The translations under genes were made by a program, and so were the position numbers. The notes beneath the pieces were generated by a model. That model ran no database searches. It was not told where the DNA came from and saw nothing but the letters and a program-made list of their open reading frames with translations. Source: G963667675 sp965197565 (GTDB taxonomy: Bacteria; Chloroflexota; Dehalococcoidia; Lucifugimonadales; UBA3495). From it: a stretch of DNA of 64,000 bases. The stretch covers positions 620,001 to 684,000 of the forward strand of contig CBDANK010000004.1 in assembly GCA_965197565.1 (NCBI GenBank), written 5' to 3'. Shown here piece after piece: positions 1 to 7,966 of the stretch (position 1 is the stretch's first letter; every line of letters starts with the position of its first letter).

Positions 1-329
1 TTCACCAGGACGTCGATGGTGGTGCCGAGCGCGCTGGCAATGCGGGCCAAGGCCGAGGTCGATCCCGGTTTTCGCCCACGCTCAATCTCGGAGAGGTAGC
101 CCGCAGCAATACCTGTTTTCTCGGACAATTCCCTAAGGGTGATGCCTTGGTGGTTCCGAAACGCCAGGATGGGACCCCTCCCCCGCATAATGTCGAGAGC
201 GACCTCGTGGGGAACACGCACGCCGTCGTCCGCTGCCTGAGCGGCCAGCATGTCCTCAAGTTGGCTGTTGCGCTCGATGAGAGCGTCGTACTCCTTTCGG
301 GTAATGGTGATGGTCTCTTCGCTAGTCAT
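1..329 (-). CDS. XRE-family HTH antitoxin (3' end cut by window)
   Basis: Reading the minus strand from the ATG at 329 gives MTSEETITITRKEYDALIER and then a helix-turn-helix of the XRE/Cro type (TLRELSEKTGIAAGYLSEIE, about residues 65-85). The frame is open to base 1, so the C-terminus lies outside the window. The ATG overlaps the stop of the upstream RelE-like toxin by 8 bases, so the two are translationally coupled with the toxin first, as in HigBA-type modules. By family knowledge the protein should neutralise the toxin and repress their common promoter. HTH assignment is secure; the antitoxin role rests on context. Confidence 0.85.
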   Translation of the reverse strand, partial: MTSEETITITRKEYDALIERNSQLEDMLAAQAADDGVRVPHEVALDIMRGRGPILAFRNHQGITLRELSEKTGIAAGYLSEIERGRKPGSTSALARIASALGTTIDVLV

Positions 330-579
330 AAGCCTCCCTCCTGTGTCGGACTCTTAGGACTACCAGGGTTGAGGGATCGCCATGTTGAGTGGTGAAGATG
401 ACGCGGTGGTGGCCGACTCTCAACCGTCTGTAGTCGCTGCCAGTCAGTGCAATCACTTGCCTGGCAAGCGATGCGGGGTTCTCAGCATACTGCTCGATCT
501 TGGCGATGATCCGCTCTCTGTCCTGTGCGGCGAGGCGGCGCATATCCCTGATCGCCCGTGTCCCCCATTCGATTTGCAT
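322..579 (-). CDS. RelE/ParE-type toxin
   Basis: The product is about 85 residues (MQIEWGTRAIRDMRRLAAQD...), a typical length for RelE/ParE/HigB toxins. It has the family pattern of an N-terminal helix pair followed by a basic beta-sheet with GSDYRRLRVGHHRVIF and LRVRHRREAYD at the end. The arginine- and histidine-rich C-terminus fits an mRNA interferase surface. The frame is open upstream to 627, but the family N-terminus begins at the ATG at 579; GAGGAA abuts this ATG, so the exact start is uncertain. It lies directly upstream of, and overlaps, the XRE antitoxin gene. Confidence 0.85.
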   Translation of the reverse strand: MQIEWGTRAIRDMRRLAAQDRERIIAKIEQYAENPASLARQVIALTGSDYRRLRVGHHRVIFTTQHGDPSTLVVLRVRHRREAYD

Positions 580-660
580 TTCCTCATACACACCCTCTAT
601 TTTCTCAATTAGAGAACGGACCGTCAAGGGTGAACGCCTAGTGCTGCAGGACTATCGCAC

Positions 661-807
661 TAGGGCCTGTTGACACTACCAATTTCCTAGATAGGGATTG
701 GCAGTCCAGCCTCCCACAAAAGGCGCCTTTACAACCGGCGTGCTACGGGATTTCGTAGGGGCAACCCTTGTGGTTGCCCGGTCCTCTATTAGTGTCAACA
801 GGCCCTA
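661..807. repeat. MITE-like element with 17-base terminal inverted repeats
   Basis: TAGGGCCTGTTGACACT (661-677) is repeated as its exact reverse complement at 791-807. Both ends carry TA, the target duplicated by IS630/Tc1-type transposases. The 147-base element has no open frame. Inside it is a hairpin, GGGCAACC-5 bases-GGTTGCCC (759-779); the same hairpin core recurs at 31764-31784. It is probably a non-autonomous miniature transposon. No transposase is in the window to confirm the family. Confidence 0.7.
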
Positions 808-820
808 GAAACAACCCACC

Positions 821-924
821 CGTCACTCCGGCGAAAGCCGGAGTCCAGAGGCCGCTATGTGGGCGATTGCCGTGACAGCATTAGCGAATTAGGGGCCTGG
901 ATTCCTGCCTTCGCAGGAATGACG
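821..924. repeat. Dispersed inverted-repeat element, family B copy 1
   Basis: This 104-base intergenic element starts CGTCACTCCGGCGAAAGCCG and ends with the near reverse complement, ending GCAGGAATGACG. Each end is itself a small hairpin (CCGGCGAAAGCCGG; CCTGCCTTCGCAGG). A second copy with the same ends is at 43557-43654. It is non-coding, and ORFs crossing it are spurious. Confidence 0.7.
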
Positions 925-1002
925 AGAGCGATTCAGTCCAAATGCAATAGCCCTGGTCTTACGGGAAACACGATTGACAGGGTCTTTTCACTCTCGCCGT
1001 CG

Positions 1003-1229
1003 CAGGGCCTTTTCATTCTCAGAAAATGTCATTCTGAGCCGCAGGCGAAGAATCTAAAAGTCTTCAGTAAGTGCTTGGTCCGAGTATCGAAGAAAGAGAA
1101 TGCAGTCAAGGGTTTTAGACCCCTCGCGGAGTTTATCTTGAGCCTAGCCGAAAGGCTCGGGGTGACATGGTAGAGTGGCTCAGGGCCTGCCCCTGGCTTG
1201 AACAAAGGGTGAATAATGAAAAGACCCTG
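1003..1229. repeat. Dispersed MITE-like element, family A copy 1
   Basis: The outer ends are an inverted repeat: CAGGGCCTTTTCATT at 1003-1017 and AATGAAAAGACCCTG at 1215-1229. Inside is a second inverted pair, TGTCATTCTGAG (from 1027) and CTCGGGGTGACA (to 1167), with AAGAATCTAAA and TTTTAGACCCC next to them. The same layout recurs at least seven more times in the window in both orientations. It separates the toxin module from the selenoprotein gene, and no gene is seen in it. Confidence 0.7.
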
Positions 1230-1324
1230 GTCTAACGCCGCCACAGGCTTTCACTACGCCGGCCGCAGCCATTAGAATAGACCAAACAACTTTCGACTTG
1301 AAACGGTGTCTTAGCGAGGTGAAA

Positions 1325-1684
1325 TTGACCGCAAAAGCAGAACTGTACTGGTGGCCCCGTTGATCCTCCTGCCGCAAAGTAAGGGAGTTGCTCTTACAAC
1401 ATGGCGTTGAGGTCCAGGAACGGGACTATTTCAAGGAGCCTTTTACCGAGGCGGAAATTCGGGACTTGGCCGAAGGCCCCGGCATCTCCCAAGTCTTTGC
1501 CCGGCGCAGCCCCAGCCTGAAGAAAATGGGGCTGGCCGACAAAGACTTGTCCGAAGAGGAAATGCTGGAGTTGATGCTCAAAGAGCCCCGGTTGGTGCGG
1601 CGTCCCTTGGTCCGCGTGGGCGGCCGGTTGCTGGTGGGTGCCAACTTGAAGGCCGTTGAAGCCGCCTTGACCGGCGGCCCCTAG
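1325..1684 (+). CDS. Selenoprotein, ArsC/Spx-family thioredoxin-fold reductase (in-frame TGA = Sec13)
   Basis: The conventional ORF starts only at 1388 and lacks the family N-terminus. Reading the same frame upstream through the TGA at 1361-1363 gives MTAKAELYWWPR-U-SSCRKV followed by RELLLQHGVEVQERDYFKEP. This is the complete N-terminal strand, active-site loop and helix of an ArsC/Spx-type protein, with selenocysteine where the family has the first Cys of CxxC. The rest is typical: FARRSPSLKKMGL, a DKDLSEEE segment and RRPLVRVGGRLLVGA. Total length of 119 residues fits the family (about 115-120). The start is TTG 1325, preceded by GCGAGGTG at the right distance. A stem-loop follows the TGA (1379-1397). 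The electron partner and substrate are unknown; arsenate reduction is only one possibility. Confidence 0.85.
1379..1397 (+). promoter_or_regulatory. Putative bacterial SECIS element
   Basis: Fifteen bases after the TGA, GTAAGGG pairs with CTCTTAC-type bases (seven pairs, one a G-U) around a five-base loop AGTTG. The loop G lies 24 bases past the TGA. Bacterial SECIS elements have a short stem with a G, often GU, in the apical loop roughly 16-37 bases after the UGA, so this fits. The hairpin is coding sequence at the same time. Confidence 0.65.
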
Positions 1685-1756
1685 CCCAATCTCGACAGGT
1701 TGTGGTCCACAGCTTGGGCCGGCTTTTCCGACGTCAACCGGCAGCATGTATTGGAG

Positions 1757-1762
1757 TATAAT
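1757..1762 (+). promoter_or_regulatory. Candidate -10 box upstream of HAD-like gene and mutL
   Basis: A consensus TATAAT lies 53 bases before the ATG at 1816. No convincing -35 hexamer is seen at the normal distance (GTCAAC at an 18-base spacing is the best). The assignment is tentative. Confidence 0.35.
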
Positions 1763-1815
1763 GCACTGAGTTGATGCAAATCGTTGATTGAGGAACGAAA
1801 TACCGGTACTTTACT

Positions 1816-2253
1816 ATGAAAATATTTTTCGATGTGGACTACACTATCTTGGGGCTGGACGATACCCTGCGTCCCGGCACCAAGGAGACGTTGCAAAAGC
1901 TTAACGACGACAAACATCAAGTGTATATCTGGTCCGGGATGGGGGAGCGATGGGAAGTGATCGAAAAACACCAGTTGACCCCCTGGGTCAGCGGGGTCTA
2001 CGAGAAGCCAACCCACCATTTTCACGAGCGGTTAGAGGAGTTGGGAGTCCCCTTCGAGCCGGAGTTCGTGATCGACGACTACCCGGAAATTGTGGCCGCA
2101 TTCGGCGGGGTGTGGGTGCCCCCCTACTTCTTCAAGCGCAGCTTCGACGAGGAAATGGGCCGGGTCTACCGGATCATCTGCGACTTTGCCAGCACCGGCT
2201 CTTCCGACGACCGGCAATACCGGGCCAAGGGGTCCAAAGTCCCTCTCTTCTAG
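1816..2253 (+). CDS. HAD-like hydrolase, small soluble
   Basis: The 145-residue protein opens with FFDVDYTILGLDD, a HAD motif I (DxD type, nucleophile Asp6 and acid Asp8), followed by YIWSGMGERW in the place of motif II (Ser/Thr after a hydrophobic strand). FVIDDYPEI near residue 92 resembles motif IV acidic residues. No cap domain is present, so the length is that of a minimal HAD core. The substrate is not predictable; small phosphatase activity is the family expectation. It ends 9 bases before mutL and is probably co-transcribed with it. Confidence 0.7.
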   Translation: MKIFFDVDYTILGLDDTLRPGTKETLQKLNDDKHQVYIWSGMGERWEVIEKHQLTPWVSGVYEKPTHHFHERLEELGVPFEPEFVIDDYPEIVAAFGGVWVPPYFFKRSFDEEMGRVYRIICDFASTGSSDDRQYRAKGSKVPLF

Positions 2254-2262
2254 GTCGGCGTC

Positions 2263-3972
2263 ATGTCGGTTAGGGTGCTCCCGCCGGGACTGGCCTCCAA
2301 GATCGCTGCCGGCGAGGTTGTGGAACGGCCGGCCTCAGTGGTCAAGGAGTTGGTGGAGAACTCCCTAGACGCCGGCGCTTCCCGGATCACAGTGCAAATC
2401 GAGGCCGGCGGTGTCAGGCTGGTGCGGGTCAGCGATGACGGTGGGGGCATCGCCGCACCGGAAGTAGAACTGGCTTTCCAGCGCCATGCCACCAGCAAGC
2501 TCCAAACGCCGGAGCAGCTTGACGCCGTTGCTACTTTGGGCTTTCGCGGCGAGGCCCTGCCCAGCATTGCAGTGGTGTCTCGAGTCTCGCTGACAACCCG
2601 GACCGGCGAAGCCGAGGCAGGTTATCAAGTGCTGTTGGAGTGGGGCCAGTTGACCCGGTCCACTCCCCAGGGCTGCCCGCCGGGCACCACGGTGAAGGTG
2701 TCCGACCTCTTTGGCAACCTGCCGGCCCGGCGCAAGTTCCTCAAGTCCAATGCTGCCGAGACCTCCAGGGTGCACGACCTGGTGGCCCGTTACGCCCTAG
2801 CTTACCCCCAAGTGCAGTTCCGGTTGATTGTCGACGGCCGTCCCGTGATAATCACCCCAGGCAACGGCAAACCTCGGGAAATCCTGCTGGAGCTATATGG
2901 CGCCGAGGTGGCCGCCAGCATGTTGGAAGTGATGGCAGAAGACCCGGAAACCGGCTACCGGGTTGACGGGTTCATCAGCCCTCCCAGCGTGAACCGGGCC
3001 AACAGGACCTACATGACCCTCTTCATCAACCGTCGCTGGGTCCAGAGCCGGATGCTCTCCTACGCCTTGGAGGAAGCCTACCACGGTCTGCTGCCGGAAA
3101 AGCGTTATCCGGTGTCGGCTATAAACGTCAGCCTGCCCTACCATGATGTGGACGTAAACTCCCATCCGGCCAAACGGGAGGTCCGGTTTCACCATGAAGG
3201 CCGAGTATTTTCCACTGTGCAGAAGGCGGTGCGGGCGGCGCTGATAGCCGAATCGCCGGTGCCCCAAATGCGTCCGCCTGTCGGTGCTTCAACGGGTGCG
3301 CCGCCATCGGCGGCGGGACCCGCGTTTTTCCCCCGAAGCGCCTTCAGCGGCCCCCGGCAAGATTACTCCGCTCCACCCGACGCCGCCGCGCCGCGCCAGT
3401 CCCCTCCGGCCCTCAAAGTGGTGGGGCAGGTCAAGCTCACCTATATAGTGGCGGAAGGTCCGGAGGGCATGTTCTTGGTGGACCAGCACGCGGCCCACGA
3501 GAGGGTATTGTTCGACCGGCTTCGTCGGGACGCCGCCCAGCCATCGTCCCTGTCCCAGCCCTTGCTGGAGCCGGTTGCCGTGGAGTTGACGCCGGGCCAG
3601 GTCGAGGTCTTGGCGAAGCACGGGGACTTCCTGAAGAGCTACGGGTTCCAGGTAGAAGCCTTCGGGGACAATGTTTACTTGCTGCGGTCGGTGCCTGTAA
3701 TACTGACCACCCAGGACCCGGGTAAGTCCTTGGTGGACGTGCTGGATTTGGTGGCTTTTGAAGGGTTGGTGCGCCAGCGGGAGGACATCATGGCCGCCTC
3801 AATCGCTTGCCACAGCGCCATCCGCGCCGGAAAAGCCTTGACCGAGGCCGAGATGAGAGCCCTTCTGGAACAACTGGAGGGCGCGGACAACCCCCATACC
3901 TGCCCTCATGGGCGGCCCACCATGATTCACTTCAGTGCTTACCACATGGAACGGGAGTTCGGGCGGCGGTAA
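2263..3972 (+). CDS. mutL: DNA mismatch repair protein MutL
   Basis: MutL couples mismatch recognition by MutS to strand incision. The N-terminal GHKL ATPase motifs are present: ELVENSLDAGA (about residues 29-39), DDGGGI and GFRGEALPSIAVVS (usual Ala is Pro). The C-terminal half carries endonuclease-type motifs found in MutL of bacteria lacking MutH: DQHAAHERVLFDR from Asp407, ACHSAIRAG near 516, and CPHGRP with Cys547. A proline- and alanine-rich linker (about 345-385) joins the halves. The 569-residue length is normal. The start at 2263 matches the family N-terminus VLPPGLASKIAAGEVVERPA. No mutS is in the window. Confidence 0.97.
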   Translation: MSVRVLPPGLASKIAAGEVVERPASVVKELVENSLDAGASRITVQIEAGGVRLVRVSDDGGGIAAPEVELAFQRHATSKLQTPEQLDAVATLGFRGEALPSIAVVSRVSLTTRTGEAEAGYQVLLEWGQLTRSTPQGCPPGTTVKVSDLFGNLPARRKFLKSNAAETSRVHDLVARYALAYPQVQFRLIVDGRPVIITPGNGKPREILLELYGAEVAASMLEVMAEDPETGYRVDGFISPPSVNRANRTYMTLFINRRWVQSRMLSYALEEAYHGLLPEKRYPVSAINVSLPYHDVDVNSHPAKREVRFHHEGRVFSTVQKAVRAALIAESPVPQMRPPVGASTGAPPSAAGPAFFPRSAFSGPRQDYSAPPDAAAPRQSPPALKVVGQVKLTYIVAEGPEGMFLVDQHAAHERVLFDRLRRDAAQPSSLSQPLLEPVAVELTPGQVEVLAKHGDFLKSYGFQVEAFGDNVYLLRSVPVILTTQDPGKSLVDVLDLVAFEGLVRQREDIMAASIACHSAIRAGKALTEAEMRALLEQLEGADNPHTCPHGRPTMIHFSAYHMEREFGRR

Positions 3973-3982
3973 CACCGGCCGG

Positions 3983-4849
3983 TCAAAGCGCCTGCCAGTA
4001 GCGGCGCCCCTCAATCCGCACCACCCGCCCGAAGCCGCTGGTGTGGCAAATAGCCATCGGAGCGTTTTCCCGCTCGGACCGGTCCACCATTCGGCTCCTG
4101 GTTTCAGCGGCTATGGCCGAGTCCATGTCAAATCCAAAGGCCCACTCGGTCTCTGTCACTTGGGCCGGGTTGTGGAACACGTCGCCCATGACCAGAGCCC
4201 GCTCTCCCGCTGACACAATAGCGAAACTCATGGAACCTGGCGTGTGCCCCGGAGTGGGAATGGCCGTGATTTCACTGGTCAACGTTTGTTCACCAGTGAG
4301 GAGATCAATGAGACCCAAGCTTTCCAGCGGGCCGATGGTCTCGTCCCAGAACTTGAATCCAAAGATTTCCTCGTCATGAGGCGTCTGGAAAGCCTCCCAG
4401 TCGGCCTGGTGGGCTAGGTACCTGGCTCTGGGGAAAGTAGGGACTGGACTGCCGTCCGACTGGGTCAGGTTCCAGCCCACATGGTCCGGGTGCAGGTGAG
4501 AGAGAAATACAGTGTCCAAGTCTTCGGTCCCAACTCCGGCGGACTGGAGTTCGGCCAGCAAGCGGCCGTCTTTGCCGCCGCCAAAAGCCGCCACGGTGGC
4601 CGGGTTGGAGCTGGTGCTGCCCAGTCCGGTGTCGAACAAAATTGTCCGCCCCTGAGAACGCAGCAAGTAACATTCAAAATGGGCCCGCAGGTTACTGGCC
4701 CCGTTGAAAGCCTCAGGGTATCGTTGCTGATAGGGCAGCCATGATTCGATGGGGACTTGGGGAAAGGTCTGGTCTAACGGCAAAGCCGACTCGCCGTCGT
4801 GAAGGGTCAAGATTTCCACGTTGCCAACCGACATTCGGGCTTGAGGCAT
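3983..4849 (-). CDS. Metallo-beta-lactamase-fold hydrolase
   Basis: The 288-residue protein has the metal-binding HxHxDH motif (SHLHPDHVGWN), a following His in TPGHTPG, an Asp in MGDVFHNP, and a final His near the C-terminus (ICHTSGFG). This is a complete two-metal site of the MBL superfamily. No signal peptide is seen, so it is probably cytoplasmic. The overall form resembles lactonases and related small-molecule hydrolases, but the substrate cannot be told. The gene starts 3 bases after the stop of the Tat-signal protein and ends tail-to-tail with mutL. Confidence 0.85.
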   Translation of the reverse strand: MPQARMSVGNVEILTLHDGESALPLDQTFPQVPIESWLPYQQRYPEAFNGASNLRAHFECYLLRSQGRTILFDTGLGSTSSNPATVAAFGGGKDGRLLAELQSAGVGTEDLDTVFLSHLHPDHVGWNLTQSDGSPVPTFPRARYLAHQADWEAFQTPHDEEIFGFKFWDETIGPLESLGLIDLLTGEQTLTSEITAIPTPGHTPGSMSFAIVSAGERALVMGDVFHNPAQVTETEWAFGFDMDSAIAAETRSRMVDRSERENAPMAICHTSGFGRVVRIEGRRYWQAL

Positions 4850-4852
4850 GGT

Positions 4853-5074
4853 CTACCTTCCCTTGTTAAGTCGTGGGTCGCGGGCTGGGTGAAAGATGGA
4901 GTCCTCTCCTGGGAATTGGTCGGTAGCTGCGGAGGTCTGTTCTGAATTTCTTCCCGCCAACCGGGCAAAGGGAAAGGAGATTGCGGCCAGCGCCACCGCC
5001 CCCACCCCCAGCTTGGCGAGAAAGCTGCGTCGAGACTCTTTGGCAATTGTGGGTTCGACGGGATCTTTTGACAC
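4853..5074 (-). CDS. Small protein with Tat-type signal/anchor
   Basis: The 73-residue product MSKDPVEPTIAKESRRSFLA... contains a twin-arginine motif (SRRSFLAKLG) and a hydrophobic stretch (VGAVALAAISFPFA), then a short hydrophilic tail ending FHPARDPRL. There is no folded domain after the membrane segment, so it is probably a membrane-anchored accessory peptide. The GTG start at 5074 is chosen because AGGAGA lies 5 bases upstream; the frame is open further to 5176 without a ribosome site. It lies immediately upstream of the MBL hydrolase gene and the two are likely co-transcribed. The function is unknown. Confidence 0.65.
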   Translation of the reverse strand: MSKDPVEPTIAKESRRSFLAKLGVGAVALAAISFPFARLAGRNSEQTSAATDQFPGEDSIFHPARDPRLNKGR

Positions 5075-5192
5075 TGTTGTCTCCTGTGGGGCCATTAGCA
5101 ACGTTGGGGTGGCCCGACTAAAGATTCTACTCCCCGGACTGGAATTTGCAACACCAATGCCGGCTTTAACCGTCACCTGTTCAGATAACAGC

Positions 5193-6524
5193 TCACGGCT
5201 GCCGCCAGCCTGCGTCCTCCAACACCATTCGGGCCACCCGGCGGCCCATGCGCACCGAGTAGTTGGTGCCCCGGTCTTCCGGGTATATTTGGGTCGTGTT
5301 GGCTAGGTACAGGTTCTTGAACGGGGTCCGGTGGTCTGGAATGTGTTGCCCGTAATCCACCCCGACGATGGGTTGGGCGCCGTCTACCTTGTGGTGGTGG
5401 CACTCCAGAATCCAGGACGGATCGAACTCCGGGTTGATCTTGCGTAAATGGGGCGCAAACTCTTCCAACAATTCGGTTGCGCTCTTCCGGTAAAGCTGGC
5501 TTTCCCGGCTCGGGTAGTTGCTGATGTAGACGATGTGGTTGCCCCCATACAGGGATTTATCGATCATGTTAGTGTGCTCGATGATGGCCACGAAGGGCAG
5601 GCCGGTATCGCCGATGTTCATCCAATACTTGGAAGACAGAGGCCGGTCCAACACCAGCACCACCAGCACCGCGGACAGGTACTTGACCCGTTCCAACTTG
5701 TCCCGGTAGTCATCGGGCAAAGGGGGCGCCAACCGGGTGAAGACATAGGAGGGCGTGGTGGCTATCACTGCGTCGTAGTTTATGGTCTCCGGTTCCCGGC
5801 CCGGCAGCGCGACTTCCAAGCCGGTGGCTAGGCCGTCCTGCACCACTACTCGCTTTACCCCGGTGGAGATGTGCACCTCTCCCCTCTGCTGGACGATCCG
5901 CTGGCCAAGCGCGTCGAACACTTCCCCAAAGCCGCCCATAGGGTAGCCCAAGCGCTCTTTTTGGAATGCTTTGCCCCGCGAGGCGACCCGGAGGTAAATC
6001 TTGCCCCAGAGCCAGGTCATGCTCACTTGGTCGTAGTATTCGCCGAACTTGCCTCGAAGCAACGGTTCCCAGATCACCTGGTAAGCCCGTTTCCCCATGT
6101 GACGGGAAAGCCAGTCCCGGGCGGTAACCTGCTCGAACTTGCGCCAGTTCCTTGTTTTCTGCAGCAGGAAGGTCCAGAAGCCCACCCGGAGACGTTGAAC
6201 CAACGACAGTGGCGTGAACCGGAGCAGGTCCATGGGAGTGCTAAAGTCCCAGACCTTGCCATCGTAAAACAGCCCGACTTTAGACTCCAACCAAGCCAGC
6301 TTCTCGCCCAAGCCAAGCTCCTCGATCAGCCCGGCCATGTCCAAGTCGCTGACAAAAAGGTGGTGGTAGCCTCGCTCCAGTTGACCGCCGCCGACCTCGA
6401 AGGTTGAAGCTTGCCCCCCCAAGAATGGGGCCTGCTCAAAGACCTGGGCGTAGTGGCCCTGCTTGGTCAACTCGTAAGCGGCGGCCAAGCCCGCCGCGCC
6501 GCCGCCGATGATGCCTACTCTCAC
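5193..6524 (-). CDS. FAD-dependent NAD(P)-binding oxidoreductase, amine-oxidase/protoporphyrinogen-oxidase-like
   Basis: The N-terminus MRVGIIGGGAAGLAAAYELT is a dinucleotide-binding GxGxxG motif followed by an acidic residue (VFEQAPFLGG), typical of amine-oxidase-type flavoproteins. The C-terminal FAD segment NLYLANTTQIYPEDRGTNYS replaces the usual GD/G motif. The length of 443 residues fits protoporphyrinogen-oxidase-like, phytoene-desaturase-like and sugar-mutase-like relatives. Its neighbours (flippase-like protein, giant membrane glycosyltransferases) suggest a lipid or sugar substrate, but this is inference. Its ATG overlaps the stop of the upstream flippase-like gene by one base, so they form an operon. 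Confidence 0.85.
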   Translation of the reverse strand: MRVGIIGGGAAGLAAAYELTKQGHYAQVFEQAPFLGGQASTFEVGGGQLERGYHHLFVSDLDMAGLIEELGLGEKLAWLESKVGLFYDGKVWDFSTPMDLLRFTPLSLVQRLRVGFWTFLLQKTRNWRKFEQVTARDWLSRHMGKRAYQVIWEPLLRGKFGEYYDQVSMTWLWGKIYLRVASRGKAFQKERLGYPMGGFGEVFDALGQRIVQQRGEVHISTGVKRVVVQDGLATGLEVALPGREPETINYDAVIATTPSYVFTRLAPPLPDDYRDKLERVKYLSAVLVVLVLDRPLSSKYWMNIGDTGLPFVAIIEHTNMIDKSLYGGNHIVYISNYPSRESQLYRKSATELLEEFAPHLRKINPEFDPSWILECHHHKVDGAQPIVGVDYGQHIPDHRTPFKNLYLANTTQIYPEDRGTNYSVRMGRRVARMVLEDAGWRQP

Positions 6525-7642
6525 TATGGGCCCTCTTTCGGCGTGGTTGCGGCCCCATGGCTGCCTCCCACTGAGTAGCTAGGCAAAGGCTCTTGGACCG
6601 CCGGGCTGGCCCTGGGTGAGCCGGTCAGCCCTCTCAGGGAAAGATTTTGTTGCCACATGAGGACCAGCCCCGCCACATTGACCGGCAACCACAACGCCGC
6701 CAGGTGCAGAAACCCGGCGTAAGCGCCAGCCGCCGATGCGCCGACGCCCAGCGCCACCAGTGTCTGTTGGGCCACCACTTCGAAGGGGCCGATGCCTCCG
6801 ATGGAGCTGGGGACCGATGTAGCCAAGTTCGAGGTGGCCGTCAACAGCACAATCACCAACACCAAAATTCCCGCCGAACCAAAGGCATCGTCAATCCCGA
6901 AGGAGTGGCCAATCAGGAAATACACGGCAGCCTCGAAACCCCATACCGGCAATGACAGTAAGAAAAGCGCAAGGTGTTTTCGAGGCGAGTTGAGGATGCT
7001 CAAGCCCTCGATAAAAGTCCGGGCCAGTTCCTGAGCCTTGGGCCGGAACCGGGCTGGAACCAACCCGATCAACCGGTCGAGAAACAACATGAAGCGGGGC
7101 ACTGCCGCCAAACAGGTTAGGACAGCCAGCGCCACGGCGAACAGGACAACGGTAAGCAGGGCCAAAACCGCCCAGGTGGTGCGCGAAGTATCGCTGGCGC
7201 CGTCGAACTCGCCCAGCAGCCAAAGCGCCGGTCCCGCTACAGCGGCCCAAGCCAGCAGGGTTACTCCGTCGTAAACCCTCTCCACGGCGACCGTGCCCAA
7301 GGCCGAGCTGGCACTGATTCGCTCCCGGCGGGCCAGGTAGTAGGACCGGACCAACTCGCCCAGCCGGGCCGGCAACAGGTTGTTGGCCATGTAGCCGATA
7401 ACTACTACCGGGTACAGTCGTGTTGCCGGCAGCAACCTCAGAGGGGATAGGAGGTAGCGCCAGCGCACCGCCCGGAAGTAGACGGCTACGAAATACAGGA
7501 CGACGGCCGGAGCCAAATATAGGTAGTTGGCGTCGGCCAACGCTTCTCGCATCTCGGTCAAGTCGACCTGCCAGACCAGCACCAATAGCAATAAGGCGCT
7601 TACGCTCAGCCCAAGCCAGAACTGCCAGGCGTGATTAAGCAA
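6524..7642 (-). CDS. Lysylphosphatidylglycerol-synthetase-TM/flippase-like membrane protein
   Basis: The 372-residue protein has about eight hydrophobic segments (for example WLGLSVSALLLLVLVWQV and YLAPAVVLYFVAVYF) and conserved family elements: RAVRWRYLL, NNLLPARLGELVRSYYL and SVPSSIGGIGPFEV. These define the LPG_synthase_TM (UPF0104/YbhN) family, which is thought to move lipids or lipid-linked sugars across the membrane. There is no catalytic LPG synthase domain. The start is a TTG with a weak ribosome site. The gene leads into the FAD oxidoreductase gene without a gap. Confidence 0.85.
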   Translation of the reverse strand: MLNHAWQFWLGLSVSALLLLVLVWQVDLTEMREALADANYLYLAPAVVLYFVAVYFRAVRWRYLLSPLRLLPATRLYPVVVIGYMANNLLPARLGELVRSYYLARRERISASSALGTVAVERVYDGVTLLAWAAVAGPALWLLGEFDGASDTSRTTWAVLALLTVVLFAVALAVLTCLAAVPRFMLFLDRLIGLVPARFRPKAQELARTFIEGLSILNSPRKHLALFLLSLPVWGFEAAVYFLIGHSFGIDDAFGSAGILVLVIVLLTATSNLATSVPSSIGGIGPFEVVAQQTLVALGVGASAAGAYAGFLHLAALWLPVNVAGLVLMWQQNLSLRGLTGSPRASPAVQEPLPSYSVGGSHGAATTPKEGP

Positions 7643-7686
7643 CGGATTTCATCCGGCCATTATTCCAAAGGCGATTTCAATCCTCG

Positions 7687-7879
7687 TGCATTTCAGTACA
7701 AAGCATGTGCAAAGTCGTCCCCTCTCCCAAAGGGAGAGGGCTAGGGTGAGGGTCGTTCCCAGGGTAGTAGCCATGCCTGGTGTAAAAGCTTTCCCCCTCA
7801 TCCCTGGATCAAGTCCAGGGCAGGCTCTAACCTTCTCCCCAAGGGAGAAGGGACTTTGCACAGGCCCTGCATTTCAGTA
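7687..7879. repeat. Inverted-repeat element D with 12-base flanking direct repeats
   Basis: TGCATTTCAGTA occurs at 7687-7698 and again at 7868-7879. Between them lies a 169-base non-coding element whose ends are inverted: TGCAAAGTCGTCCCCTCTCC near the left and GGGAGAAGGGACTTTGCA near the right, each followed inward by small hairpins. The 12-base direct repeats look like a target-site duplication. A one-ended copy of the left end is at 28514-28532. This element fills the gap between the flippase-like gene and the Agl23-like gene; no gene is seen there. Confidence 0.7.
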
Positions 7880-7966
7880 TACGGGAGCGGTTAACGAGGC
7901 AACAAGGTAAACCTTGGCGGTTCTGAGACACGCCTTGCCCTCAGACCGATTGCGGGGAGGACAAGA

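Noticed and set aside
759..779. Hairpin as a rho-independent terminator
   Set aside because: No T tract follows, and the same hairpin recurs inside element DNA at 31764, so it is better explained as part of a repeat.
821..1229. CRISPR array
   Set aside because: The repeats are paired inverted ends of different elements with irregular spacing, not direct repeats with uniform spacers, and no cas gene is near.
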